Assembly (NCBI RefSeq): GCF_031010175.1
Contig: NZ_JAUAMB010000003.1
Span: 62,001 to 126,000 of the forward strand
Source: Halomonas sp. SpR1
GTDB lineage: Bacteria > Pseudomonadota > Gammaproteobacteria > Pseudomonadales > Halomonadaceae
Direction: 5' to 3'
DNA length: 64,000 nt
The position numbers and the translations under genes are program-made. Below the pieces are notes generated by a model. That model ran no database searches. It saw nothing but the letters and a program-made list of their open reading frames with translations, and had not been told where the DNA came from. The first letter of the stretch is position 1, and every line of letters starts with the position of its first letter. Shown piece after piece: positions 9,253 through 18,083 of this stretch.

Positions 9253-9358
9253 GTTTTTTGGGCTTCCCTTCATCTGAACCCCGACCCGTCCATTCCTGTG
9301 TTTCTTGTTCTTTGCCCTTGTTACTTGCTAGCACCATAGGCGTATCATGGCTCTAGGC

Positions 9359-9404
9359 TTTGTACGAAAACTGCCTGCGCTCGCTCGCCGACTTTTCGTA
9401 CAAA
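9359..9404. repeat. Perfect 12-bp inverted repeat upstream of the YihY gene
   Basis: TTTGTACGAAAA and TTTTCGTACAAA are perfect inverted arms around a 22-base GC-rich loop. It ends 27 bases before the YihY start. It could be an operator, a 5' leader hairpin or a dispersed palindromic repeat. Confidence 0.7.
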
Positions 9405-9431
9405 CCCTTGCGCACAAGGAGAATGGCAAGC

Positions 9432-10358
9432 ATGGTTCAAAACCCCTCATTTTTTAGCGCTATCTTGCTCCTGCTCCCTCGGCTGGCTCACTTTACCTGG
9501 CGTGTATTAGGCAATTTCCTAAAAAATCACGGTATCTTGCTTGCTGGCGGCGTGGGCTACAATATTCTGCTCTCTATTGTGCCACTTTTCGCCGTACTGG
9601 TGGTGCTATTAACCCAGGTGGTAGATCAGCAGCACCTTCTCAATGTCCTGTCGATACAAGCACGCCATATGGCGCCTGCCCACGCCGAGGTCTTGGTTGA
9701 GGCCGTGCGCAGCCTGCTGGAATCCCGAGATGTGATCGGCATTCTGAGCTTTCCTGTCCTGTTACTGTTCAGCTCCTTCGCCTTTCGTATGCTCGAAGAC
9801 GCTTTAGCGATTATTTTCCATGCGCCGGATAGCCCGCATATCAAGCGCAGCGTCTGGGTGTCAGTGCTGCTGCCTTATGCCTTTATGGTGGTACTCGGGG
9901 CGGCGCTTATGGTGCTCACGCTAGTGGTCACCCTGGCCAGTTCGCTGAATGCGCTGGTCATGGCCATTTTCGACCGAGAGCTGCCCTTGGCTGGGTTGTC
10001 AGAGCCAGTGCTTAACCTAGCCAGCTTCATCGGCGTTTTTCTACTCTTCAGCGCTATCTACAAAGTCCTGCCGGTGGTGCGTATCGCTTTACGCCGGGCA
10101 ATCGTAGGCGGCTTTGTCGCGGCCCTAATGTGGGAGGGAGTTCGACTGTTACTGGTCTACTATTTCGCCAACCTGTCGTTCGTGAACGCCGTCTACGGTT
10201 CGCTGGCCACGCTGGTGATCGTGCTGATTAGCCTGGAAGTGGGCGCCATCATTTTACTGCTCGGCGCCCAGGTGATTGCCGAACTGGAACGCAATACCCG
10301 CCTTGGCTTGCCCTGGTACGTCGATCCAAATCGCCAGCCGATTACGCGGGTCGATTGA
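9432..10358 (+). CDS. YihY/UPF0761-family inner membrane protein
   Basis: A 308-residue protein of the YihY (formerly 'ribonuclease BN-like') family. The family marks are GGVGYNILLSIVPLFAVLVVLL near the N-terminus and FVNAVYGSLATLVIVLISLEVGAIILLLGAQ near the C-terminus; about six membrane segments can be seen. The function of the family is unsettled; the old RNase BN assignment was wrong. The ATG at 9432 was preferred to ATGs at 9423 and 9360 because AAGGAG at 9416-9421 is correctly spaced only for 9432. The stop faces the ureG stop two bases away, so the two operons converge without a clear terminator. Confidence 0.88.
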   Translation: MVQNPSFFSAILLLLPRLAHFTWRVLGNFLKNHGILLAGGVGYNILLSIVPLFAVLVVLLTQVVDQQHLLNVLSIQARHMAPAHAEVLVEAVRSLLESRDVIGILSFPVLLLFSSFAFRMLEDALAIIFHAPDSPHIKRSVWVSVLLPYAFMVVLGAALMVLTLVVTLASSLNALVMAIFDRELPLAGLSEPVLNLASFIGVFLLFSAIYKVLPVVRIALRRAIVGGFVAALMWEGVRLLLVYYFANLSFVNAVYGSLATLVIVLISLEVGAIILLLGAQVIAELERNTRLGLPWYVDPNRQPITRVD

Positions 10359-10360
10359 CG

Positions 10361-10999
10361 TTAGCTTGCGGTCGCTGCAGCCTTTGGGCGCCGCTCATCA
10401 AGCATCCCTTTATCGAGAATAAAGCGGATGATCTCTTCCAGCCCCACCCCGTCATACAGGTTGGTAAACACAAAGGGCCGTTCGCCGCGCATTTTCTTGG
10501 AATCGCGCTCCATGATGTCTAACGACGCGTGTACCTGCTCGGCGATGTCGATCTTGTTGATGATCAGCAGGTCAGATTTGGTGATACCGGGGCCACCTTT
10601 GCGGGGGATTTTGTCGCCGGCGGAGACGTCGATCACGTAGAGCGTGAGATCGGAAAGCTCGGGGCTGAAGGTTGCCGAGAGGTTGTCGCCGCCAGACTCG
10701 ACCATCACCAGTTCCAGCTTCGGGTGCCGCGCCTGTAATTCATCAATGGCCGCCAGATTCATGGAGGCGTCTTCGCGGATCGCAGTATGCGGGCAGCCGC
10801 CGGTCTCTACGCCAAGAATACGATCCGCAGGCAGGGCATCGTGCTTAAGCAAAAAGTCGGCATCTTCGCGGGTGTAGATGTCATTGGTGACCACGGCGAT
10901 ATCGTAGTAATCCCGCAGCGCTAAACAGAGCTGCTTGAGTAGTGCGGTTTTGCCAGACCCTACTGGGCCACCCACACCAATACGTAAACAGTGCGTCAT
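10361..10999 (-). CDS. ureG: Urease accessory GTPase UreG
   Basis: A 212-residue SIMIBI-class GTPase that delivers nickel to urease within the UreDFG complex. The P-loop is GGPVGSGKT near residue 10, and the metal-binding Cys-Pro-His motif is visible in [13 protein letters not shown]. Other family motifs are [31 protein letters not shown] and NKIDIA. It is the last gene of the minus-strand urease operon, 12 bases after ureF. Confidence 0.97.
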   Translation of the reverse strand: MTHCLRIGVGGPVGSGKTALLKQLCLALRDYYDIAVVTNDIYTREDADFLLKHDALPADRILGVETGGCPHTAIREDASMNLAAIDELQARHPKLELVMVESGGDNLSATFSPELSDLTLYVIDVSAGDKIPRKGGPGITKSDLLIINKIDIAEQVHASLDIMERDSKKMRGERPFVFTNLYDGVGLEEIIRFILDKGMLDERRPKAAATAS

Positions 11000-11011
11000 G
11001 ATAAAAGTCTC

Positions 11012-11764
11012 CTAACTTCTAAACAGTCGTGAATACTGGGTTTCGTGTAAGGCGCTTGCCAGGGCTAAGCCGGGCAGCACGGGGCCAAGTTCGTCGTCAT
11101 CTAGTGTCAGCGCCTGATTAACGGCATCGACTAAGGCTGGCCGCAATTGCTCAATCACCCGCTGGGCAGCGGTGTGGCCTAGCGGCAGTGCTTTGCAGGC
11201 CACCGCCAGTTGGTTCTCCAGCCACGCCCAGGCAAAGCCCAGCAAGGTTTGTCGAACGGATACGCCGCGGGCATGCGCCGTATAGGCAAACAACGTCACA
11301 TAGCCAGGCTTAGGTGGTAATAATGGCGCAAGCAAGGGCAGTAGTGAGTCCTCACTTGGCTGTTCATCTTTGGGTAATAGATCCAAGCTGGCCAGCAGGC
11401 GTTTTAGCGAAGCGCCCAGGCGGCTATCTTCACCGGCTAACTCAGCAGTTTCCCGCGTGGCAGCCAGCCACTCGTCCCAGGCTGCGATTGATTGGCTGTC
11501 CGCCTGGTCAAATGCTTCATGCAGCCGCGCTAGCACCGGCAGTTCGCAGCGGGTTAGGCCATCTTCCAAGACGCCATTTAGCCACTCGGCTAGGCTTGCC
11601 TCATCGCGCACCCAGTCCAGCTCAAAGGCGCTTTCCAGGCCTTGGGAGAAGGCAAAAGCACCGATGGGTAGCGCAGGGCTGACCAGTTGCATTAAGCCTA
11701 GCAGCGCCAACTCATCGCTTTGGCTTTCTAGCGCGGCTGAATCAGTGGGCATGGTGGTGCTCAT
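11012..11764 (-). CDS. ureF: Urease accessory protein UreF
   Basis: A 250-residue helical protein that works with UreD and UreG to insert nickel. Family motifs include LVSPALPIGAFAFSQGLE near the N-terminus. A longer start at 11824 would encode a run of threonines read from the out-of-frame His-codon repeat of ureE, so the ATG at 11764 was chosen. It overlaps the ureE 3' end by 23 bases, and no clear ribosome site is present because the upstream DNA is the ureE histidine repeat. Translation is probably coupled to ureE. Confidence 0.94.
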   Translation of the reverse strand: MSTTMPTDSAALESQSDELALLGLMQLVSPALPIGAFAFSQGLESAFELDWVRDEASLAEWLNGVLEDGLTRCELPVLARLHEAFDQADSQSIAAWDEWLAATRETAELAGEDSRLGASLKRLLASLDLLPKDEQPSEDSLLPLLAPLLPPKPGYVTLFAYTAHARGVSVRQTLLGFAWAWLENQLAVACKALPLGHTAAQRVIEQLRPALVDAVNQALTLDDDELGPVLPGLALASALHETQYSRLFRS

Positions 11765-12293
11765 GTGCGTGGTCGTGGTCGTGGTCGTGGTCGTGAGAAT
11801 GCCCATGGTCGTGGGAATGGCCATGACCGTGTGAATGGGAATGCCCGCCGCCCACTTGGTTATAGGCGCCGGGCTCTGGGTCGAAGGTGGCGTTGTGGTG
11901 CTCTAGTTCGGCACCCAGCAGTTCGGCGAGCTCTTCCAGCACGTGGTCTGGCGGAAAGCGCACCCAAGCGCCTTTTTCGTCTTCACCCAGCGCTAATTGA
12001 ACATGACGGTTGCCTAAGTGGTAAGCAAGCCGCGCCAGCGGTAAGCCAGCACTCACTCGCGCGGTAACCACCGGCTCTACTGCCGCGCATACGCGCACGA
12101 CTTCGCCACTTTCGGCTTTCAGGCCTTCACCGCTGCGCAGCACCGGGCCGCGATCCAGAAACAGTCCCAGTTCACGGCCATTATCGCTTTGCGTTTTTAA
12201 GCGTCCGCGGATGCGTAGCTCGAAAGGTAGAGTCAGCGTGTCGCTGGCAGCGCTCTCCTCTATCGGCCCTAAACGTTCTATTAGTTTTAGCAT
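11742..12293 (-). CDS. ureE: Urease accessory nickel chaperone UreE with His-rich tail
   Basis: A 183-residue protein that supplies nickel to the urease assembly complex. The N-terminal and middle domains are typical (LPFELRIRGRLK, LARLAYHLGNRHVQLAL, with the conserved central His). The last 35 or so residues alternate His with Gly, Ser, Asp or Ala, giving a long nickel-binding tail. The DNA behind it (11764-11850) is a GTGGTC-type tandem repeat on the plus strand, so tail length may vary between strains. It lies 148 bases after ureC, with a palindromic element between. Confidence 0.96.
   Translation of the reverse strand: MLKLIERLGPIEESAASDTLTLPFELRIRGRLKTQSDNGRELGLFLDRGPVLRSGEGLKAESGEVVRVCAAVEPVVTARVSAGLPLARLAYHLGNRHVQLALGEDEKGAWVRFPPDHVLEELAELLGAELEHHNATFDPEPGAYNQVGGGHSHSHGHGHSHDHGHSHDHDHDHDHAHEHHHAH
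11762..11850. repeat. Histidine-codon tandem repeat inside ureE
   Basis: Repeats of a six-base GTGGTC-type unit, plus variants, encode the His-Asp/His-Gly tail of UreE. The array also forms the out-of-frame region upstream of the ureF start. Arrays of this kind are prone to slippage. Confidence 0.7.
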
Positions 12294-12325
12294 GACTAGC
12301 GTCCTTTCTCGCTCGTTGCGGCTGT

Positions 12326-12422
12326 GCCGGGGGTAGGCCGTAGAGAGGGTCTTTTGCCATGGATGGCAAAAGTAGCGTACACGGACGTATTCACAGCGCC
12401 CTCTCGTAGGTCTACCCCCGGC
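12326..12422. repeat. Nested palindromic element between ureC and ureE
   Basis: GCCGGGGGTAG (12326-12336) and CTACCCCCGGC (12412-12422) are perfect inverted arms. Within them AGAGGG/CCCTCT-type arms and a perfect 22-bp palindrome (12351-12372, arms CTTTTGCCAT and ATGGCAAAAG) are nested. The transcript would fold into a long stem or cruciform in the middle of the urease operon. Confidence 0.75.
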
Positions 12423-12441
12423 ACCCCGGATAATAGCTCAA

Positions 12442-14157
12442 TCAAAACAAGTGATAACGCTGAGCCAACGGCAGGTCGGTTGCGGGCTCGCAGGTTAAAA
12501 TTTCGCCATCGCAGCGCACTTCGTAGGTCTGCGGGTCGACGGTTAAATCGGGGCAGGCGTCGTTGAGCTTCATATCCTGCTTGCGCACTTGGCGTACGTT
12601 TTTGCACGCCGCCAGTTGGCTATTGAGGCCTAATGTCTCTTTAATGCCAGCGTCTAACGCAGCTTGGCTAACGAAGCTGAGCCGGGTCTGGCTAGCCGCT
12701 CGGCCTAATGCACCAAACATATAGCGGTAGTGCACCGGCTGGGGAGTCGGAATCGAGGCGTTGGGGTCGCCCATGGGCGCCGCCGCAATCATGCCGCCTT
12801 TAATCATCATCGCCGGTTTTACGCCGAAAAAGGCCGGTTTCCACAGCACTAGATCCGCCAGCTTACCCACTTCGATAGAGCCTACTTCATGGGCAATACC
12901 GTGGGTGATCGCCGGGTTAATGGTGTACTTGGCGATATAGCGCTTGGCGCGGAAGTTATCGGCGCCCAGAGCTTCGTCTTCTGGCAGCAGGCCGCGCTGT
13001 ACCTTCATCTTATGCGCGGTTTGCCAGGTACGGCAGACCACTTCACCGACCCGCCCCATAGCTTGGGAGTCTGAGGCGATCATCGAGATCACGCCCAGAT
13101 CGTGCAGGATATCTTCAGCGGCGATGGTTTCGCGGCGAATGCGCGAGTCGGCAAAGGCCACGTCTTCTGGAATGTTGGGGTCGAGGTGGTGGCACACCAT
13201 CAGCATATCGAGGTGTTCGTCGATAGTGTTGACTGTGTAGGGCCGCGTTGGGTTGGTGGAAGACGGCAACACATAGGCTTTCGAGCAGGCAGTGAGGATA
13301 TCCGGGGCGTGCCCGCCACCCGCGCCTTCGGTGTGGTAGGTGTGAATGCAGCGCTCATTAAACGCCGCCAAGGTGTCTTCCACAAAGCCCGATTCGTTCA
13401 GGGTGTCGGTGTGGATCGCTACCTGCACATCGTAAGCATCGGCGACGTTGAGGCAGTTATTGATAGAGGCAGGCGTGGTGCCCCAATCTTCGTGGAGCTT
13501 GAGGCCCATGGCGCCCGCTTGGAGCTGTAGTTCCAGAGATTCCGGCAGGCTGGCGTTGCCTTTGCCCAGAAAGCCAATGTTCATGGGCATATCGTCCACC
13601 GCCTGCAGCATTTTGCCAATATGCCAGGCGCCGGGGGTGCAGGTGGTGGCGTTAGTGCCGGTGGCCGGGCCGGTGCCGCCGCCGAGCATCGTGGTAATGC
13701 CACTCATCAGCGCTTCTTCCACCAGCTGCGGGCAGACAAAATGGATATGGGCATCCAGGGCGCCTGCGGTGAGAATCTTGCCTTCTCCGGCGATGATTTC
13801 GGTGCCGGGGCCAATCACGATCTCTACATCCGGCTGGGTGTCCGGATTGCCCGCTTTGCCAATCGCGGCGATGCGGCCGTTTTGAATGCCCACATCGGCT
13901 TTAACGATGCCCCACCAGTCTAGAATCAGCGCATTGGTGATGACTGTATCCATCACCGTGTCGTCGGCACGCTGACTCTGACCCATGCCGTCGCGGATGA
14001 CTTTGCCACCGCCGAACTTCACTTCATCGCCGTAGTGGGTGGCGTCTTTTTCGACTTCAATCCATAGGTCGGTATCGCCCAGGCGCACACGGTCGCCTAC
14101 CGTTGGGCCGTACATATCGGCGTAAGCCTGCCGACTGATCTTGTTAACCGGATTCAT
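12442..14157 (-). CDS. ureC: Urease alpha (catalytic) subunit
   Basis: A 571-residue nickel amidohydrolase that hydrolyses urea to ammonia and carbamate. Nickel ligands are visible in [11 protein letters not shown] (HxH), the carbamylated lysine in GLKLHEDWG, the histidines in [12 protein letters not shown] and [15 protein letters not shown], and the mobile-flap Cys-His in MVCHHLDP. Length and motifs are standard. The start codon overlaps the ureB stop by four bases (14154-14157). Confidence 0.98.
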   Translation of the reverse strand: MNPVNKISRQAYADMYGPTVGDRVRLGDTDLWIEVEKDATHYGDEVKFGGGKVIRDGMGQSQRADDTVMDTVITNALILDWWGIVKADVGIQNGRIAAIGKAGNPDTQPDVEIVIGPGTEIIAGEGKILTAGALDAHIHFVCPQLVEEALMSGITTMLGGGTGPATGTNATTCTPGAWHIGKMLQAVDDMPMNIGFLGKGNASLPESLELQLQAGAMGLKLHEDWGTTPASINNCLNVADAYDVQVAIHTDTLNESGFVEDTLAAFNERCIHTYHTEGAGGGHAPDILTACSKAYVLPSSTNPTRPYTVNTIDEHLDMLMVCHHLDPNIPEDVAFADSRIRRETIAAEDILHDLGVISMIASDSQAMGRVGEVVCRTWQTAHKMKVQRGLLPEDEALGADNFRAKRYIAKYTINPAITHGIAHEVGSIEVGKLADLVLWKPAFFGVKPAMMIKGGMIAAAPMGDPNASIPTPQPVHYRYMFGALGRAASQTRLSFVSQAALDAGIKETLGLNSQLAACKNVRQVRKQDMKLNDACPDLTVDPQTYEVRCDGEILTCEPATDLPLAQRYHLF

Positions 14158-14474
14158 TGCTTACCTCCATCAAGCGCACCCATCACATCGCCACGGAAGC
14201 CGTAAATTTCCCGCTTGCCCACATAGGGAATCAGCGTGACTTCACGGGTTTGGCCAGGCTCAAAGCGAATCGCCGTGCCTGCGGCCACGTCCAAGCGGTA
14301 ACCGCGCGCCTTGGCGCGATCAAAGGTCAGTGCGGGATTGGCTTCGGCAAAGTGGTAGTGAGAGCCGATCTGAATCGGCCGGTCGCCGGTATTGGCCACT
14401 TCGATGTTAATTCGCTCACGCCCTACGCAGAGCTCAATATCACCGTCTTTTAACTTGTACTCACCGGGAATCAT
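14154..14474 (-). CDS. ureB: Urease beta subunit
   Basis: A 106-residue structural subunit ([15 protein letters not shown], then the motif [16 protein letters not shown] and a [12 protein letters not shown] end). A start at 14534 would add residues encoded by the repetitive spacer, so the ATG at 14474, which gives the canonical N-terminus, was chosen; a GAAGGAG ribosome site lies just upstream. Confidence 0.97.
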   Translation of the reverse strand: MIPGEYKLKDGDIELCVGRERINIEVANTGDRPIQIGSHYHFAEANPALTFDRAKARGYRLDVAAGTAIRFEPGQTREVTLIPYVGKREIYGFRGDVMGALDGGKQ

Positions 14475-14597
14475 TTGGTTGCTCCTTCGTTTTGTTGTGA
14501 GGTGTAAGGAGTAAGATGTGAGGAGTAAAACCACTCACCCCTAACCATTCACCCCTCACCCCTCACCCTTAACCCCTCACTCCTCACAATTAACCCC
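14475..14597. repeat. Degenerate (ACCCCTC)n-type repeat between ureA and ureB
   Basis: The 120-base spacer contains many copies of variants of CACCCCT and AACCCCTCAC between about 14530 and 14605, with the complementary TGAGG/GGAGTAA units near 14500-14525. The two parts can pair as GTGAGGAGT with ACTCCTCAC. It has no coding value. Low-complexity DNA inside a urease operon is unusual. Confidence 0.65.
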
Positions 14598-14900
14598 TCA
14601 CACAATAGGTGTATGAACAGTGACCAGCTTGGTGCCGTCGGGGAAAGTGGCTTCCACTTGCACGTCGTCGATCATTTCAGCGACGCCTTCCATCACGTCG
14701 TCGCGGCTAAGGATCTCGCGGCCATAGCTCATTAAATCAGCTACGCTGCGGCCATCCCGGGCGCCTTCCATAATCTCAAAGCTGATCAACGCTACCGCTT
14801 CGGGGTAGTTGAGCTTTAAACCGCGGGCTTTGCGGCGCTCGGCCAGTTGGGCGGCGGAGAACAGCAGCAGCTTGTCTTTATCTCTCGGGGTTAATTCCAT
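14598..14900 (-). CDS. ureA: Urease gamma subunit
   Basis: A 100-residue structural subunit with a canonical sequence: [27 protein letters not shown] at the start and [20 protein letters not shown] at the end. It forms the alpha-beta-gamma trimer unit with UreB and UreC. It lies 37 bases downstream of ureD, preceded by a GGAGACA ribosome site. Confidence 0.98.
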   Translation of the reverse strand: MELTPRDKDKLLLFSAAQLAERRKARGLKLNYPEAVALISFEIMEGARDGRSVADLMSYGREILSRDDVMEGVAEMIDDVQVEATFPDGTKLVTVHTPIV

Positions 14901-14937
14901 GGCATATGTCTCCAGCAGTGCATCACAGGGATACTGA

Positions 14938-15822
14938 TTAGGTAAGCCAAATCCGTGGCGTATGCGCGGCGCGGTCTATCCAACGGGGGCGCAGCAGGTG
15001 CCAGGCCTGTTCACACAGCGCCCAGGCTTCGTTACGCGAGTTGCCGAGATAGCGCAGCAGTAGAACGCCATGACGGACGGTGACCGCCCAGCGTGGGTTA
15101 TCCGGCAGCGCTTCACGCAGGGCATCAATCGCCGCTGGCGCGTCAGAAATGCCTACCGCCCATAGCGTCGCTTGCACGGTGGCACCGCCTTGGCCCCAAC
15201 GACCTTTAAAGCGTGGGTGAAGCGGATCAAGCGGCTGGCGCTCTAGCCACAGCGGCTTGCCGTCCAGGGTTAAGCGAAAGTGCTGCTCAATCCGCCCGGA
15301 AATATAAGGCAACTCGCTGGCCGGGCGGCCTAGCGCCATCACTTCCCAGCCTAGGCAACGGGCGCTGCCGTGAAGGTCAATCTGGGTGCGCTGCTCGCCC
15401 TTGGAGCCATCAAAGGCGATGGTCTCCTGGGGCAGCCACTCAAGGGTGCCGCCATCTTCAACGCTCAACCGGGTGTGCTGTGTCCAGGCAACGCCCTGGC
15501 TGTCGGCTTTATAGAGTTTATTGGCGGCTGGCGTGGTGAGTAGCGCATGGGCACCATGCTCTACATGGGCGCTGATGGTAAGTGCATCGCCGCTGACCAA
15601 ACCACCCGGCGGGTGCAGGACGTAGATATGGCACGCCTCATCACTGCCTTCCGGGTAAAACGGGCGCTGCACCCGTAGCGGCCCGGCGTGACGAGCTTGC
15701 ACCATGCGGGTGGCGCCGTCGCGGTTGGCAAAGCGTAACGCCAACGAAGCCGCCCAATGGCGGCCTTCGTCGAAGCGGTGGCCGGAGGCTACTTGTGGTT
15801 TTGCGAGGTCGCACAGAATCAT
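14938..15822 (-). CDS. ureD: Urease accessory protein UreD
   Basis: A 294-residue scaffold that binds apo-urease first and recruits UreF and UreG. Family motifs are visible: [37 protein letters not shown] and [14 protein letters not shown]. It is the first gene of the ureDABCEFG operon. The sigma-54 promoter and NtrC-like site described below lie in the 240 bases upstream. Confidence 0.96.
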   Translation of the reverse strand: MILCDLAKPQVASGHRFDEGRHWAASLALRFANRDGATRMVQARHAGPLRVQRPFYPEGSDEACHIYVLHPPGGLVSGDALTISAHVEHGAHALLTTPAANKLYKADSQGVAWTQHTRLSVEDGGTLEWLPQETIAFDGSKGEQRTQIDLHGSARCLGWEVMALGRPASELPYISGRIEQHFRLTLDGKPLWLERQPLDPLHPRFKGRWGQGGATVQATLWAVGISDAPAAIDALREALPDNPRWAVTVRHGVLLLRYLGNSRNEAWALCEQAWHLLRPRWIDRAAHTPRIWLT

Positions 15823-15892
15823 GGGTAGCTATCGCTTCCTTTTCACTAAGCCTTTGGCAGACAGATATTCACTGTGCCTTTAACTTAATAGA

Positions 15893-15908
15893 AGCAATTA
15901 ATGCGCCA
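15893..15908 (-). promoter_or_regulatory. Sigma-54 promoter of the urease operon
   Basis: The minus strand reads TGGCGC-ATTAA-TTGCT. GG and GC are exactly ten bases apart, as required for -24/-12 promoters (consensus TGGCAC-N5-TTGCA). It lies about 70 bases upstream of the ureD start. Confidence 0.8.
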
Positions 15909-16014
15909 AAATGGTGAAAAACCCTATTGAGCGATCAATTCGGGAATTTAAGTCTAACGACATGGCGAAACCCTTGTTTTTTTTCGCACCAAAAAAGATC
16001 ACCGATAGCACAGA

Positions 16015-16031
16015 GGCACCAAATAAGTGCA
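16015..16031 (-). promoter_or_regulatory. NtrC-like enhancer site upstream of ureD
   Basis: The minus strand reads TGCACTTATTTGGTGCC, close to the classical NtrC site TGCACTATTTTGGTGCA with the same half-site spacing. It is about 107 bases upstream of the sigma-54 promoter. A weaker partial site (GCACCAAAAAAGATCA, plus strand) lies at 15986-16001. Confidence 0.72.
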
Positions 16032-16062
16032 TTGAAGTATCAGATTTACACTTCCAACATAA

Positions 16063-17424
16063 TCACAGCACCACGACCCGATCTCGCCCGCCGCGCTTCG
16101 CTTGATAAAGTGCTTGGTCAGCCCGCTGCAGGGAGTGGTGATAGTCAGGATGGCCATCGTGAAGCGTAACGCCCACGCTAATCGTCACGTTAAGCAGCGT
16201 ATCCGCGCCAGCGAGCATCGGCTCTTTAGCCACCGACTGGCGCAACCGCTCAGCAAATAATCGACTACCCTCATGATCGGTATCCACGAGTACGATTAAA
16301 AACTCTTCGCCGCCCATGCGGAACACGTAATCACCCCCACGGGTAGAGCGATCAAGAATACTTGCCACCTGCTGCAGCACGCTGTCGCCTGCGTCGTGAC
16401 CATGGGTGTCGTTGATCAATTTGAAGTGGTCGATATCCACCATTAACAGCGCAAAACTGTGCTCCGAATGGCGAGCAATGTCGATTTCGCGGCTAAGCAC
16501 GACCGACAGAAACTTGCGGTTGAGTAAGCGGGTCAAGCTGTCGCGTCCGGCATCTAAACCGGAAGCACGCTTCAGTACATCGTCGAGCAGCATCAATATC
16601 GTGCGGGCGGCGTCTCGAATCTCGCCCAGCGCCTTAAGCCGCTGGCTGGCATCTTCATGTAGCAGGCGTTCCAGCCACTCACGATCCACTTGCTGAATAT
16701 GCCGGGAGATAGTGGCGATCTCTGGCGCGCCCTCAAACGCATGGCACGCTTTATGGAAGTACCACAGGCCAAAATCGGAATTGGCTAACTTCGGCAGCGT
16801 GGCGATATCGTGCTGGGCGGCCACCGCAAACATCAGCTCATTTTCCCAGTTCAGCAGCGCCGAACGCTGGCGCTCACGCTCATCACCGATGCTTTGAGTG
16901 AGGGAAAATAGCTTGTACGCCTCTTCGGTGCGCGCATTACGGTCGCTGGCCACTGAGTAGGCGTGGCTCATGATTTCCATGGCCATATCAATATGCTCGG
17001 AGACATACACCGAAGCATCCCCTGGCGACAGCGGGCTTTCAAACGTCGCGTTGATCTGCTGGTAAAACGCCTGCTTAAGCTGCCGCGCCCCGTTAAGCAC
17101 CAGGTTAACGGGAATATCAATACGGGCATGCACCTGCCCCACCTTCTCCTGATGCTCTACCAACGCAGTAAAGTCGACATGCTCAACAGTGAACATTGCA
17201 CTTAGCCAGCGCTGCATAGAAGGATTTAAGCGTTGCTGCACTTGTCCGTTTGAGAGAAACAGCGAGGCATGGGGATCGTCCAGCATCACCCCATAAAAGT
17301 GATCTGCAAAGTAGCCACAGTGGTTTTCTACTAATGTTTCTACCGCCTGACGCAGCGGCCTAGGCGTGCGCTCCAGAAGCGTTTGCCACTCGGCGGCGAG
17401 CTGATGTTTATCTTTATAGCGCAT
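16063..17424 (-). CDS. Globin-coupled diguanylate cyclase
   Basis: A 453-residue protein of the DosC type. Residues 1 to about 150 match a sensor globin (LVENHCGYFADHFYGVMLDDP, then HQEKVGQVHARIDIPVNLVLNGARQL, where the His of VHARI is the likely proximal haem ligand). A helical middle segment links to a GGDEF domain from about residue 290. The active-site loop is GGEEF, preceded exactly five residues upstream by an RGGD inhibitory site, so both catalysis and product inhibition should be intact. It would make cyclic di-GMP in response to oxygen or another haem ligand. It stands alone between the urease promoter and the toxin-antitoxin pair. Confidence 0.9.
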   Translation of the reverse strand: MRYKDKHQLAAEWQTLLERTPRPLRQAVETLVENHCGYFADHFYGVMLDDPHASLFLSNGQVQQRLNPSMQRWLSAMFTVEHVDFTALVEHQEKVGQVHARIDIPVNLVLNGARQLKQAFYQQINATFESPLSPGDASVYVSEHIDMAMEIMSHAYSVASDRNARTEEAYKLFSLTQSIGDERERQRSALLNWENELMFAVAAQHDIATLPKLANSDFGLWYFHKACHAFEGAPEIATISRHIQQVDREWLERLLHEDASQRLKALGEIRDAARTILMLLDDVLKRASGLDAGRDSLTRLLNRKFLSVVLSREIDIARHSEHSFALLMVDIDHFKLINDTHGHDAGDSVLQQVASILDRSTRGGDYVFRMGGEEFLIVLVDTDHEGSRLFAERLRQSVAKEPMLAGADTLLNVTISVGVTLHDGHPDYHHSLQRADQALYQAKRGGRDRVVVL

Positions 17425-17565
17425 ACCCCACCCGATTCTGATTGCTAAAGCAATCTATGTTACAGACAAAGAATCACCTACAACCGAACACAGAACAGGG
17501 TTTTAGTGAAAAGAGGCGCTCTTAGTTGATCACTGCCTCAGAGGTCTTTCGACCATGTGTATTCC

Positions 17566-17594
17566 TTGACGAGTGCCAGCACACACTGTATACC
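17566..17594 (+). promoter_or_regulatory. Probable promoter of the RES/Xre pair
   Basis: TTGACG and TATACC are separated by 17 bases, and a small inverted repeat (TTTGA/TCAAA, 17607-17620) lies between this and the start codon. The repeat may be where the antitoxin binds to repress its own operon, as is usual for this family. Confidence 0.5.
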
Positions 17595-17633
17595 AAATGA
17601 TATATCTTTGAACTATCAAAAGAGGATGGCACC

Positions 17634-18083
17634 ATGGATGTCCACTTCACTCAATACCAACCACCCAAAGCCTTGGCTTCGGGTTTCTGGCAACAAGTTG
17701 GCCTGCCTGCCCGTGGCCGCAAGCTGCATGAGTTATTGCATGAAGGCGTGGAGTACCGGGTTTACCCCCAGCTTGCCAAAGTGTCAGGTATCGAGCAAAA
17801 AGCACTGGCAGGCTATGTGGACATTCCCTCTGCCACGTTGAGCCGTCGCGCCAAATCGGGGCGCTTTAAGATGGCGGAAAGTGACCGGCTGTATCGCTTT
17901 GCTGAGCTCTTTAAAGCGACGCTGGATCTGTTTGAAGGCGACGCCGATGGCGCCCGCGCTTGGCTGCTCAAGCCTAATGCCGGGCTAGGCGGGCGCCGTC
18001 CCGTCGAAATGAGCGCAACCTCGGCGGAGTATCAAACGGTGCTTAACTTGATCGGGCGGCTGGAGCACGGGGTCTCGGTATGA
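17634..18083 (+). CDS. Xre/MbcA/ParS-type antitoxin (DUF2384)
   Basis: A 149-residue protein with an Xre-like helix-turn-helix in the middle (LAGYVDIPSATLSRRAKSG) and the C-terminal DUF2384 part (LYRFAELFKATLDLFEGDADGARAWLLKPNAGLGGRRPVE). This architecture marks the antitoxin of RES/Xre modules, which neutralises the toxin and represses the operon. A GAGGA ribosome site precedes the ATG at 17634. The stop overlaps the toxin start by four bases. Confidence 0.92.
   Translation: MDVHFTQYQPPKALASGFWQQVGLPARGRKLHELLHEGVEYRVYPQLAKVSGIEQKALAGYVDIPSATLSRRAKSGRFKMAESDRLYRFAELFKATLDLFEGDADGARAWLLKPNAGLGGRRPVEMSATSAEYQTVLNLIGRLEHGVSV

Larger units (their letters stand above)
9050..9431. other. Gene-free region between the chemoreceptor and the YihY gene
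   Basis: About 380 bases without a convincing gene. It holds an AT-rich stretch (9060-9130), a candidate small RNA with terminator (9135-9252) and a 12-bp inverted repeat (9359-9404) just before the YihY gene. These are listed separately. Confidence 0.6.

Noticed and set aside
13102-13530. Plus-strand frame of 142 codons opposite ureC, and similar ones opposite ureF
   Set aside because: Antisense shadows of conserved urease genes with no recognisable protein features.
14475-14605. Short repeats between ureA and ureB considered as a CRISPR-like array
   Set aside because: Repeats are 7-10 bases, contiguous and degenerate, with no spacers of constant length and no cas genes nearby.
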